From: JABJAG01 sp038137215
GTDB taxonomy: Bacteria > Pseudomonadota > Alphaproteobacteria > UBA6615
Assembly: GCA_038137215.1 (NCBI GenBank)
Contig: JAYQBG010000046.1
Span: 1 to 5,700, forward strand
Reading direction: 5' to 3'
Length of the DNA stretch: 5,700 nt
This document shows positions 1 through 5,700 of the stretch, piece after piece; the stretch's first letter is position 1; each line of letters starts with the position of its first letter. The translations under genes were made by a program, and so were the position numbers. A model generated the notes under the pieces. That model saw only the letters and a list, made by a program, of their open reading frames with translations, was not told where the DNA came from and did no database searches.

Positions 1-737
1 ATTTCGGCATCGGACGCGGCTACCGGGCCAATGAATTCCATGGCTTTGGCATGGAGATGGCAGATGCCCAGGACATCTTCGAGGAATCCGTTGCACTTCT
101 GCAGCGCTCTTTCATGGAAACCGAGCGCTGGAGCTACACATCGGACCGCTGGACCTTCAACGACATCATTGTCGAGCCGCCTGTGGTCCAGAAACCCTAT
201 CCGCCCATGTGGATCGGTGCGGCGAGCGAGGGATCCATCCGCGGGGTGGCCCGCAACGGGTTCAACCTGCTGCTCGATCAGACTTCGTCATTTGAGCAGA
301 TTGGCGAGAAGGTGCAGATATTCCGCGACGAACTCGATGCGATGGGTCAGGAATACGACCCGAACCGCGTTGCGGTGACCCGTGGGCTGATGGTGGCGGA
401 TGACGCCGCGGCCCGCGAGGCCGCACACACCTTGCGAGGTAAGTTCCTGACGGAAGTACAGTCGCTGGCGACCGATCCGAAGTTCCAGTCCAAGGCCTTT
501 GTGGCGCCGGACCGCTACAAAAAGAAGCGCGATCCCTTCGAGATGTCTGAAGCGGGGGCCATTCTGGGCAACGCACAGGAAATGGGAGAGCGGGTTCAGG
601 CGCTGCACGATGTGGGCATCCGCAACATTCTGCTGCATGATCTGAGCGGATCCTTCGACAATCTGCAGCAGTTCGCCGAGGAAGTGATGCCGCATTTCGC
701 GGAATCCGGTGACAAACCGGCCCAGGCGGCCGAATAG
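1..737 (+). CDS. LLM-class flavin-dependent oxidoreductase (luciferase-like), 5' end missing
   Basis: The reading frame is open from the window edge (first full codon at base 3) to a TAG at 735-737, giving 244 visible residues. Family members usually have about 330-380, so roughly the first 100-130 residues lie upstream. The fragment begins with the glycine-rich segment FGIGRGYRANEFHGFG, typical of luciferase-like monooxygenases (PF00296), followed by an acidic helix, the segment PYPPMWIGAASEGSIRGVARNG that forms a late strand/helix of the TIM barrel near the flavin phosphate, and a C-terminal helix pair containing GERVQALHDVGIRNILLH. Members are cytoplasmic and oxidise substrates with reduced FMN or F420; neither cofactor nor substrate can be fixed from this part. 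Internal ATGs at 31 (another frame) and 51 are not the true start, because the homologous sequence continues upstream of 51 in frame. Family assignment is confident, specific function is not. Confidence 0.9.
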   Translation, partial: FGIGRGYRANEFHGFGMEMADAQDIFEESVALLQRSFMETERWSYTSDRWTFNDIIVEPPVVQKPYPPMWIGAASEGSIRGVARNGFNLLLDQTSSFEQIGEKVQIFRDELDAMGQEYDPNRVAVTRGLMVADDAAAREAAHTLRGKFLTEVQSLATDPKFQSKAFVAPDRYKKKRDPFEMSEAGAILGNAQEMGERVQALHDVGIRNILLHDLSGSFDNLQQFAEEVMPHFAESGDKPAQAAE

Positions 738-742
738 GGGCT

Positions 743-776
743 CGGCACTCGTCTCCCGGCCTTTCCGGAAGTGCCG
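743..776 (+). terminator. Weak hairpin just after the oxidoreductase gene
   Basis: CGGCACT (743-749) pairs with AGTGCCG (770-776), a perfect 7-bp outer stem. Inside it, CCGG (756-759) can pair with CCGG (765-768) around a CCTTT loop. It starts 5 bases after the stop codon, where a terminator would be expected, but no T-run follows, so it may instead be a 3'-end stabilising structure. Confidence 0.3.
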
Positions 777-812
777 GATTCGGCCCAAGACGAACGAAAA
801 TGACGAGTTAAC

Positions 813-837
813 ACGGGACCGGCCTGGCTGGTCCCGT
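813..837 (+). terminator. Strong GC-rich stem-loop, candidate terminator upstream of the molybdenum hydroxylase gene
   Basis: ACGGGACC (813-820) is exactly complementary to GGTCCCGT (830-837). The stem can extend inward by G-T, G-C and C-G pairs to 11 bp with a CTG loop at 824-826. Only a short TTAT follows (837-840), so it is not a textbook intrinsic terminator. The likeliest role is to end the upstream transcript. The alternative is a leader structure in the mRNA of the downstream gene, whose start lies about 40 bases further on. Confidence 0.45.
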
Positions 838-865
838 TATCATGGAAAACAGAGCAGTTCCGTTT

Positions 866-870
866 GGGAG
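866..870 (+). promoter_or_regulatory. Shine-Dalgarno site that selects the GTG start at 879
   Basis: GGGAG lies 8 bases before the GTG at 879, an ideal spacing. In-frame alternatives fit worse: TTG at 864 and GTG at 870 would overlap this site, and ATG at 888 would be 17 bases away. This is why 879 was chosen as the start of the molybdenum hydroxylase subunit. Confidence 0.6.
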
Positions 871-878
871 TGAGTTTC

Positions 879-3212
879 GTGGACGATATGATTTTTGGAA
901 CCGGGCCTTACGCCGTCAGTCAGCCGGTGACCCGCAAGGAAGACCCGCGCCTGTTGCGCGGCGACGGGCAGTACACCGACGACAAGAACCTCGAAGGTCA
1001 GGCCTACGCCTACTTTGTCCGGTCGCCAGTCGCCCATGGCGATATTGCCAATCTGGAAGTATCTGCGGCCAAGTCCGCGCCCGGCGTCCTTGCGGTCTAT
1101 ACCCATGCCGATATTGCGGCCGCCGGCCTGGGAACCCTGCCCAACAACCTGCCCCTCAAGAGCCGTGACGGCACGCCGCTGATCAAGCCGCCACGCCCGG
1201 TCCTGGCCAATGGACGTGTCCGTCATATGGGCGAGCCGGTGGCGGTGGTCATCGCGGAAACGCCCCTGCAGGCCCAGGATGCGGCCGAACGCGTCGAACT
1301 CGACATTTCGCCGCTGCCCGTAGTGACGGCGCCCCAGGCTGCCATCCAGAGCGGCGCGCCACAGCTGCACGACGAGGCCGAAGGCAATGTCTGTCTGGAT
1401 TTTCAGATGGGCGATGCCGAAGCAACGGCGAAAGCCTTCGAGAGCGCGGCCCATGTGACGAAACTCAGCCTCGACAACAACCGCTGCTTTGTTTCCGCAA
1501 TGGAGCCGCGGGCTGCGATCGCCGATTTCGACACGGCGGAGGACCGCTATATCCTGCATGTCTGTTCCCAGGGCGTGATGGGAATGCGCAACATTCTCGC
1601 CAACGCGGTTTTCAACTGCGAGCCGGAGAAAATTAAGGTCCTCACCGGCGATGTGGGTGGCTCCTTCGGCATGAAGGCGATGCCCTATCATGAGTACCCG
1701 GCGATTATGCTGGCCGCCAAGCAACTCGGACGGCCCGTCAAATGGACCGCAGACCGCAACGAGAGCTGCCTGTCCGATCATCAGGGCAGAGCCAGCCAGT
1801 TCGAAGCCGAGCTTGCGCTCGATGAAGACGGCAAGTTTCTCGCGGCCCGTGTGCACGGCCTGGCCAATATGGGGGGCTACCTGACGGGAACCGGCCCGCT
1901 CTCCCAGTCGGTGAATATCGGCAAGAATCTGCCCTGCATGTACGCCACGCCTGCCATTGATGTGAACATGAAATGCGTGTTCACCAACACCGTTTATGTC
2001 GGGGCCTATCGTGGCGCCGGCCGTCCCGAAGGCAACTACATCATGGAGCGCCTGGTGGATACGGCCGCGCGCGAGATGGGGATCGACCCGATCCAGTTGC
2101 GCCGCCGCAATCTGGTGCCCGCTTCAAAAATGCCGTTTACGGCAGCCAGCGGACAGGTGATCGACAGCGGTGATTTCGAACCCATGCTGGTACAGGCCGT
2201 CGCCGCGAGCGACTGGGCCGGGTTCGAGAGCCGGAAGCAGGCTTCGGAATCACGCGGCATGAACCGTGGATTGGGCGTTTGTGCCTATCTGGAGGTGACC
2301 GCGCCGGCCGGCAAGGAGAATGGCGGCATCCGCTTCGGCGAGGACGGGCGGGTGACCATGGTGTCCGGCACCCTGGATTACGGGCAGGGACATCGGTCCA
2401 CCTTCGGCCAGATCGTCAGCGCCCGCCTGGGAATCCCGTTTGAGAAGATCGACCTCCTGCAGGGCGATTCCGACGAATTGCTTGTGGGTGGCGGAACCGG
2501 CGGGTCCCGCTCGGTGATTGCGGCCGGCGGCGCGTTCTACGAAGCTGCCGCGGAAGTGATCGAGAAGGGCAAAGGCGTTGCCAGTCACGTGCTTGAGGCC
2601 GCCACAGAGGATATCGAGTTCGACAACGGTGATTTCCGCATCACCGGAACGGATCGTTCGATCAACCTGCTGGACCTTGCCGCGAAGGCGCGGGAACTTG
2701 GCGGGGCGGATGGTCTGCCCGACAGTCTGGACGTCGATCTGGTCCACGACACCGCACCTTCGGCTTTCCCGAATGGCGTGCACGTCGCCGAGGTCGAGAT
2801 CGATCCCGATACCGGGGTCACGGAAGTGGTGCGTTACACGGTCGTCGATGATTTCGGCAATGTGATCAATCCGTTGCTGGCCGCCGGCCAGGTGCATGGC
2901 GGGGTCGTACAGGGTATCGGCCAGGCGCTGATGGAGGATGTGATCTACGACGATGACGGACAGCTGGTAACGGGGTCCTACATGGACTACGCCCTGCCGC
3001 GGGCCGATCAGGTTCCCGATATCGTCTTTCTGGACCATCCGGTGCCGGCCAAAACCAACGTGCTGGGGGCCAAGGGCGCCGGCGAGGCGGGCGTGAGCGG
3101 TGCCCTGCCGGCGGTGATGAACGCGGTCGTCGATGCGCTCTCGGCCTACGGGGTCAAGTCGATCGATATGCCGGCAACACCCGAGAAGGTCTGGCGCGCC
3201 ATACATGGCTGA
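879..3212 (+). CDS. Xanthine dehydrogenase/CO dehydrogenase-family molybdopterin-binding large subunit (CoxL-like, AYRGAGR type)
   Basis: This 777-residue protein, the usual length for CoxL-type large subunits, would carry the molybdenum cofactor and hydroxylate or oxidise a small organic substrate in the cytoplasm. Residues about 17-35 (RKEDPRLLRGDGQYTDD) open the aldehyde oxidase/xanthine dehydrogenase a/b hammerhead domain, followed by the molybdopterin-binding domain. Visible cofactor motifs are SQG around Gln231, GGSFGMK at 260-266, the active-site loop AYRGAGR at 376-382, and GAKGAGEAG near the C-terminus, whose Glu736 matches the catalytic glutamate of the superfamily. True form I CO dehydrogenases have a Cys-containing loop (AYxCSFR), so this is probably not a CO dehydrogenase; its substrate is unknown. 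No signal peptide or iron-sulfur motif is seen. Partner FAD (CoxM-like) and 2Fe-2S (CoxS-like) genes are absent from both sides here. Start GTG 879 is chosen for its ribosome site; TTG 864, GTG 870 and ATG 888 are alternatives. Confidence 0.93.
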   Translation: MDDMIFGTGPYAVSQPVTRKEDPRLLRGDGQYTDDKNLEGQAYAYFVRSPVAHGDIANLEVSAAKSAPGVLAVYTHADIAAAGLGTLPNNLPLKSRDGTPLIKPPRPVLANGRVRHMGEPVAVVIAETPLQAQDAAERVELDISPLPVVTAPQAAIQSGAPQLHDEAEGNVCLDFQMGDAEATAKAFESAAHVTKLSLDNNRCFVSAMEPRAAIADFDTAEDRYILHVCSQGVMGMRNILANAVFNCEPEKIKVLTGDVGGSFGMKAMPYHEYPAIMLAAKQLGRPVKWTADRNESCLSDHQGRASQFEAELALDEDGKFLAARVHGLANMGGYLTGTGPLSQSVNIGKNLPCMYATPAIDVNMKCVFTNTVYVGAYRGAGRPEGNYIMERLVDTAAREMGIDPIQLRRRNLVPASKMPFTAASGQVIDSGDFEPMLVQAVAASDWAGFESRKQASESRGMNRGLGVCAYLEVTAPAGKENGGIRFGEDGRVTMVSGTLDYGQGHRSTFGQIVSARLGIPFEKIDLLQGDSDELLVGGGTGGSRSVIAAGGAFYEAAAEVIEKGKGVASHVLEAATEDIEFDNGDFRITGTDRSINLLDLAAKARELGGADGLPDSLDVDLVHDTAPSAFPNGVHVAEVEIDPDTGVTEVVRYTVVDDFGNVINPLLAAGQVHGGVVQGIGQALMEDVIYDDDGQLVTGSYMDYALPRADQVPDIVFLDHPVPAKTNVLGAKGAGEAGVSGALPAVMNAVVDALSAYGVKSIDMPATPEKVWRAIHG

Positions 3213-3239
3213 TCACGCCGCGCGGAACCGTGCGCAGCC

Positions 3240-4181
3240 ATGTTGAGCGATCTGAACGCGAAACTCGAAGCCATTCCGGCCGGCGTGCGCGGTGTGCTGC
3301 TGGTCGTATTGGCGAGCGCGTTTTTCGCCACCATGCACAACGCGATCCGATATGTGACCCAGGTCGAAGGGGTGCATCCCTTCGAGGTGGCGTTCTTCCG
3401 CAACTTCCTGGGGCTGATCGTCTTCATTCCCATCTTTATCCGGATGGGTGTGGGCGTTCTGCGGACTCCGAAAATCCACTGGCATATGGGCCGGGCTCTG
3501 CTGAACTCTGCCTCCATGCTGTCCTGGTTCACGGCGCTGAGCCTGATGCCGGTCGCGGATGCCACGGCAGTGAGCCTCATCGGTCCGGTCTTTGTGGCCC
3601 TTCTGGCCATGGTGTTCCTGAAGGAGCATGTCGGACCGGTGCGCTGGCTGGGGATTGCGCTCGCCATCATCGGCGGGTTGATCGTGGTGCGCCCGGGGTT
3701 TACCGAAATCAGTTCGGGTGTCTGGCTGGTTCTGTTTTCCGCCGTCGCGGTATCCAACTCCAAGCTGATCGCCAAGATCCTGACCCGCACCGAAGGCCCG
3801 GCGACCATCGTGGCCTATCTGACACTCCTGATGACGCCGATCACGCTCATCCCGGCGCTGTTTGTCTGGGTCACACCGACCCTTGAGCAACTGGGTTTCA
3901 TGCTCATCATCGGGATTTGCGGCACCGTTGGACATCTCCTGTTCGTGCAGGCCTACAAGCTGGCCGATATCAGTCTCGTGGAGCCGGCCATGTTTACCCG
4001 TATGGTCTGGGCCGCGCTGATCGGATTCATTCTCTTCGCAGAGTTTCCCGAGTTCTGGACGTGGATCGGGGCCGCAGTGATCGTGGTGGGAACGACCCTT
4101 CTGGCACGCCGTGAGGCCCGCACCGCGCCGCGTCCCGTCAGTACGGTGAACTCCACGGTCAATCCCACACCCGGAGATTAG
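3240..4181 (+). CDS. DMT-superfamily transporter with two EamA domains
   Basis: A 313-residue inner-membrane protein, a normal length for the family. About ten hydrophobic segments are visible, beginning near residues 17-38, 50-68, 80-100, 103-126 and 132-150 and then five more in the second half up to about residue 290. The two halves are related, as in EamA (PF00892) tandem repeats: FFRN (52-55) in helix 2, the LKE (Glu129) to RPG (151-153) stretch ending the first domain, and a matching FAE (Glu268) before the last helix. The final 25 residues are polar and likely cytoplasmic. Such proteins usually export or import small metabolites such as amino acids, drugs or nucleosides; the substrate cannot be predicted. 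ATG 3240 is the first in-frame start after the upstream stop, 27 bases away, with only a weak ribosome site, so it is probably co-transcribed and perhaps translationally coupled with the molybdenum hydroxylase gene. Confidence 0.93.
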   Translation: MLSDLNAKLEAIPAGVRGVLLVVLASAFFATMHNAIRYVTQVEGVHPFEVAFFRNFLGLIVFIPIFIRMGVGVLRTPKIHWHMGRALLNSASMLSWFTALSLMPVADATAVSLIGPVFVALLAMVFLKEHVGPVRWLGIALAIIGGLIVVRPGFTEISSGVWLVLFSAVAVSNSKLIAKILTRTEGPATIVAYLTLLMTPITLIPALFVWVTPTLEQLGFMLIIGICGTVGHLLFVQAYKLADISLVEPAMFTRMVWAALIGFILFAEFPEFWTWIGAAVIVVGTTLLARREARTAPRPVSTVNSTVNPTPGD

Positions 4182-4215
4182 GCTTTCGTGAAGGCCGCCA
4201 TGCTCTAAACTACGC

Positions 4216-4231
4216 GCCGCGGCTTCGCGGC
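4216..4231 (+). other. Small GC stem-loop between the transporter and the exported protein gene
   Basis: GCCGCG (4216-4221) and CGCGGC (4226-4231) are perfect reverse complements separated by GCTT. It lies 35 bases after the transporter stop and 25 bases before the next start. With no T-run after it, it could be a weak terminator or a leader hairpin; in sequence this rich in G and C it could also be chance. Confidence 0.3.
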
Positions 4232-4242
4232 AGGATGTTTAT

Positions 4243-4248
4243 AAAGGA
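4243..4248 (+). promoter_or_regulatory. Shine-Dalgarno site for the exported protein gene
   Basis: AAAGGA ends 8 bases before the ATG at 4257, in a locally A/T-rich segment (TTTATAAAGGACAATCGAAA). It is the clearest ribosome binding site in the window and fixes the start of the next gene. Confidence 0.7.
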
Positions 4249-4256
4249 CAATCGAA

Positions 4257-4871
4257 ATGCGTTATTGGTGCACCCGGGCGGCACTTCCACTGGCCTTGAT
4301 CCTGATCACGGCCGCTTCCACACACGCGCAGCAGGCCGTCTCCGGTTTTGAGGAGTCTGTCTGTGAGGGACAGATATCGACGTTTCCGCTCGATGCCATT
4401 CCCGCCGATCAGTTCTATTGGGTCGATATTTTTGACGAGACCGACGAAGCCCTGACCTTTCGCGAGACGTTTCTTGCAACCCTGCGTGCGGATGGCCGCA
4501 AGACCAACCGGGACGGCCGGCTGGTCTTCAACTTTGAATCCGAATCCGCATTTCTCGGTCTGAATTCACGCGGCGGAATCGACACGGCACAGGGAAATGC
4601 CCGGCGCGAACGGGACGGCAATCGCGACGTCGGTATTTCCGAATTGCGCGACACGATCCGCGAAAGCGGGTCGGGCCGGCGAAACCAGACCGCGCTGGGT
4701 CAGCAACTCGATGCCAAGGCAGAACTGCGCGACAACGAGACCGGTCGGGTTGTCTGGCTGGCGACCCTGTCCTGCGCCCCGCTGACCGGCGACCGCAAGC
4801 TGCTGATGCGGTTCATCTCGAATGTCATCGTGGACAGCATGGACCGCGAAGGCGGACAAACGACCTTCTGA
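4257..4871 (+). CDS. Exported protein of unknown function
   Basis: A 204-residue protein that I do not recognise. Residues 1-24 form a convincing Sec signal peptide: Arg2 and Arg7, hydrophobic core ALPLALILITAA, and probable signal peptidase I cleavage after THA (residue 24). There is no lipobox, so the mature protein of about 180 residues is likely periplasmic. It has two cysteines after cleavage, Cys36 near the N-terminus and Cys173 near the C-terminus, which could form a disulfide. Residues about 110-150 are strongly charged and Arg-rich with Gly/Ser, probably a flexible linker or exposed loop. The part around LRDNETGRVVWLATLSC (Trp167) followed by an amphipathic helix resembles the tail of small envelope proteins such as the DUF4136 type, but this is only a loose impression. 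The ATG is fixed by AAAGGA 8 bases upstream. Codon use looks like that of its neighbours. Confidence 0.85.
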   Translation: MRYWCTRAALPLALILITAASTHAQQAVSGFEESVCEGQISTFPLDAIPADQFYWVDIFDETDEALTFRETFLATLRADGRKTNRDGRLVFNFESESAFLGLNSRGGIDTAQGNARRERDGNRDVGISELRDTIRESGSGRRNQTALGQQLDAKAELRDNETGRVVWLATLSCAPLTGDRKLLMRFISNVIVDSMDREGGQTTF

Positions 4872-4900
4872 TGATCGCTCGATAGTCGCGGACAAAACAG

Positions 4901-4917
4901 ATCTCTGGTGAAGAGAT
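4901..4917 (+). other. Small hairpin in the leader of the dehydratase gene
   Basis: ATCTCT (4901-4906) pairs with AGAGAT (4912-4917) around a GGTGA loop. The 3' arm includes the first two bases of an alternative in-frame ATG at 4916, and the loop holds the only ribosome-site-like bases before it. If formed, it would hinder use of that start. The stem is only 6 bp with four A-T pairs, so it may be fortuitous. Confidence 0.25.
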
Positions 4918-4948
4918 GCATGGTCGCGACAAAGCTGAAGAGACGAAG

Positions 4949-5700
4949 ATGGCTGACGAAAACGAACAGAATCTGCAGGCCTGGGTCGGGCGCAGCGAAG
5001 AGCGGCGTGACCGCATCCAGCTGGAGCGCTGTGCTGCCATGCAGGCGGCGCTCGACGATCAGGGGAAGGCGCTGGAGAGCGGGGATGCGCTGCCGCCGCT
5101 CTGGCACTGGCTCTACTTCTGGGACATCGCGCCGCGCTCCGGGCTGGGACGGGATGGTCACCCGGCTCTGGGCGGCTTCTTGCCGCCGGTCGGGCCTGCA
5201 CGCCGGATGTGGGCGGGCAGCCGGGTGTCGTTTCCCGGCACGCTGCGTCTGGGTGAAACCGCAACCCGCGTCTCGACGATTCAAAGCATCACCGAAAAGA
5301 CCGGCCGCACCGGGCGTCTGGTCTTTGTCACCGTGCGCCACGAATTGTCCGGCGCGGATGGCCTCGCCATCGTCGATGAGCACGACATCGTCTATCGCGA
5401 GGTGACGGGTGAGGGCGCGTCGGCGCGTCCCGGCGAACCGGCCCCGGACAGCGCCGCCTGGACGGAAACCGTCGATCCGGACCCGACTCTGCTGTTTCGC
5501 TACTCGGCGCTCACCTTCAACGGGCACCGCATTCACTATGACCGTGACTATGCCCGCGATGTGGAGGGCTATGATGGCCTTGTTGTACATGGTCCGCTGC
5601 TGGCCACACTGATGGTCGGCGCGGCGGCACGTTCACAGCTGGACCGCCAGGTCTCGGCCTTCGAGTTTCGCGGCCTGCGCCCGGTGATGGACACCGAGAC
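4949..5700 (+). CDS. FAS1-like/HTD2-type acyl-CoA dehydratase (mesaconyl-C4-CoA hydratase-like), 3' end missing
   Basis: The frame is open from ATG 4949 to the window edge: 250 full codons plus two bases. Relatives have about 270-290 residues, so only the last few tens are missing. It belongs to the double hot-dog hydratase/dehydratase group related to MaoC and HTD2, which adds or removes water on CoA or ACP thioesters in the cytoplasm; mesaconyl-C4-CoA hydratase is the best-known relative. Seen in order: AWVGRSEE (11-18) near the N-terminus; LWHWLYF (51-57); GRDGHPALGGFLPP (67-80) and RRMWAG (85-90); LVFVTVRHE closing the first hot-dog; then FRYSALTFNGHRIHYD (183-198), the equivalent of the hydratase active-site region with Asn191, His193 and His196; and LVVHGPL around His214. 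ATG 4916 is an in-frame alternative adding 11 residues, but family proteins start close to the W-x-G segment and GAAGAG lies 6 bases before 4949. The exact substrate is open. Confidence 0.9.
   Translation, partial: MADENEQNLQAWVGRSEERRDRIQLERCAAMQAALDDQGKALESGDALPPLWHWLYFWDIAPRSGLGRDGHPALGGFLPPVGPARRMWAGSRVSFPGTLRLGETATRVSTIQSITEKTGRTGRLVFVTVRHELSGADGLAIVDEHDIVYREVTGEGASARPGEPAPDSAAWTETVDPDPTLLFRYSALTFNGHRIHYDRDYARDVEGYDGLVVHGPLLATLMVGAAARSQLDRQVSAFEFRGLRPVMDTE

Noticed and set aside
840..1856. Long open frame of 338 codons on the minus strand, opposite the molybdenum hydroxylase gene, and a similar one of 318 codons at 2250-3206
   Set aside because: Both lie wholly opposite a gene with clear family motifs, and their translations show no recognisable domain and an odd His/Arg/Gly-rich composition. 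Long antisense frames are expected opposite GC-rich coding sequence.
3205..3246. Thirteen-codon frame starting at ATG 3205, bridging the hydroxylase stop and the transporter start
   Set aside because: It could in principle couple translation of the two genes, but it is too short and lacks a convincing ribosome site; probably chance.
3213..3935. Open frames opposite and overlapping the transporter (minus strand 3213-3935 and 3146-3808; plus strand 3230-3886)
   Set aside because: They overlap a gene with strong membrane-protein character; their translations are polar, Arg/His/Pro-rich shadows with no family signal.
4184..4211. Possible sigma-70-like promoter (TTTCGT, 16 bases, TAAACT) before the exported protein gene
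   Set aside because: The match to the consensus boxes is poor and comparable pairs arise by chance; not reported as a feature.
4885..4937. Imperfect direct repeat GTCGCGGACAAA / GTCGCGACAAAG and the palindrome GTCGCGAC at 4923-4930
   Set aside because: Short, imperfect and only two copies; not enough to propose an operator.
4700..5590. Frames overlapping the exported protein and the dehydratase (minus strand 4566-5264 and 4700-5590; plus strand 4908-5405 and 5409-5612)
   Set aside because: The frame starting at 4949 matches the HTD2-type dehydratase family along its whole length, so these are shadows.

Overview
This is a GC-rich stretch of bacterial chromosome, all coding on the + strand, with tight gene spacing. 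It holds five protein genes, the first and last cut by the window edges. The gene mix (luciferase-like flavin monooxygenase, molybdenum hydroxylase large subunit, EamA transporter, FAS1-like/HTD2-type acyl-CoA hydratase) and the base composition suggest a proteobacterium, most likely an alphaproteobacterium. This placement is an inference from gene style; no phylogenetic marker is present.

Layout: (1) 1-737, C-terminal two thirds of a luciferase-like (LLM-class) flavin-dependent oxidoreductase. (2) 738-878, an intergenic stretch with two hairpins, the second (813-837) strong enough to be a candidate terminator. (3) 879-3212, a complete molybdopterin-binding large subunit of the xanthine dehydrogenase/CO dehydrogenase superfamily. 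It carries the AYRGAGR loop rather than the loop of true aerobic CO dehydrogenase and has no FAD or iron-sulfur partner gene next to it. (4) 3240-4181, a ten-helix DMT/EamA-family transporter 27 bases downstream and probably co-transcribed. (5) 4182-4256, a short gap with a small GC stem-loop and a good ribosome binding site. (6) 4257-4871, an exported protein of unknown function with a clear signal peptide. (7) 4872-4948, a short gap with a small hairpin. (8) 4949 to the window end, most of an HTD2-type/FAS1-like dehydratase related to mesaconyl-C4-CoA hydratases.

How the genes work together is uncertain. Two oxidoreductases, a small-molecule exporter and an acyl-CoA hydratase are compatible with oxidative breakdown of small organic compounds, but no substrate can be named and the genes may simply be neighbours. 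No RNA genes, mobile elements, CRISPR arrays or long repeats were seen. Overall the region looks mostly ordinary; the points most worth a second look are the orphan molybdenum subunit and the unrecognised exported protein.
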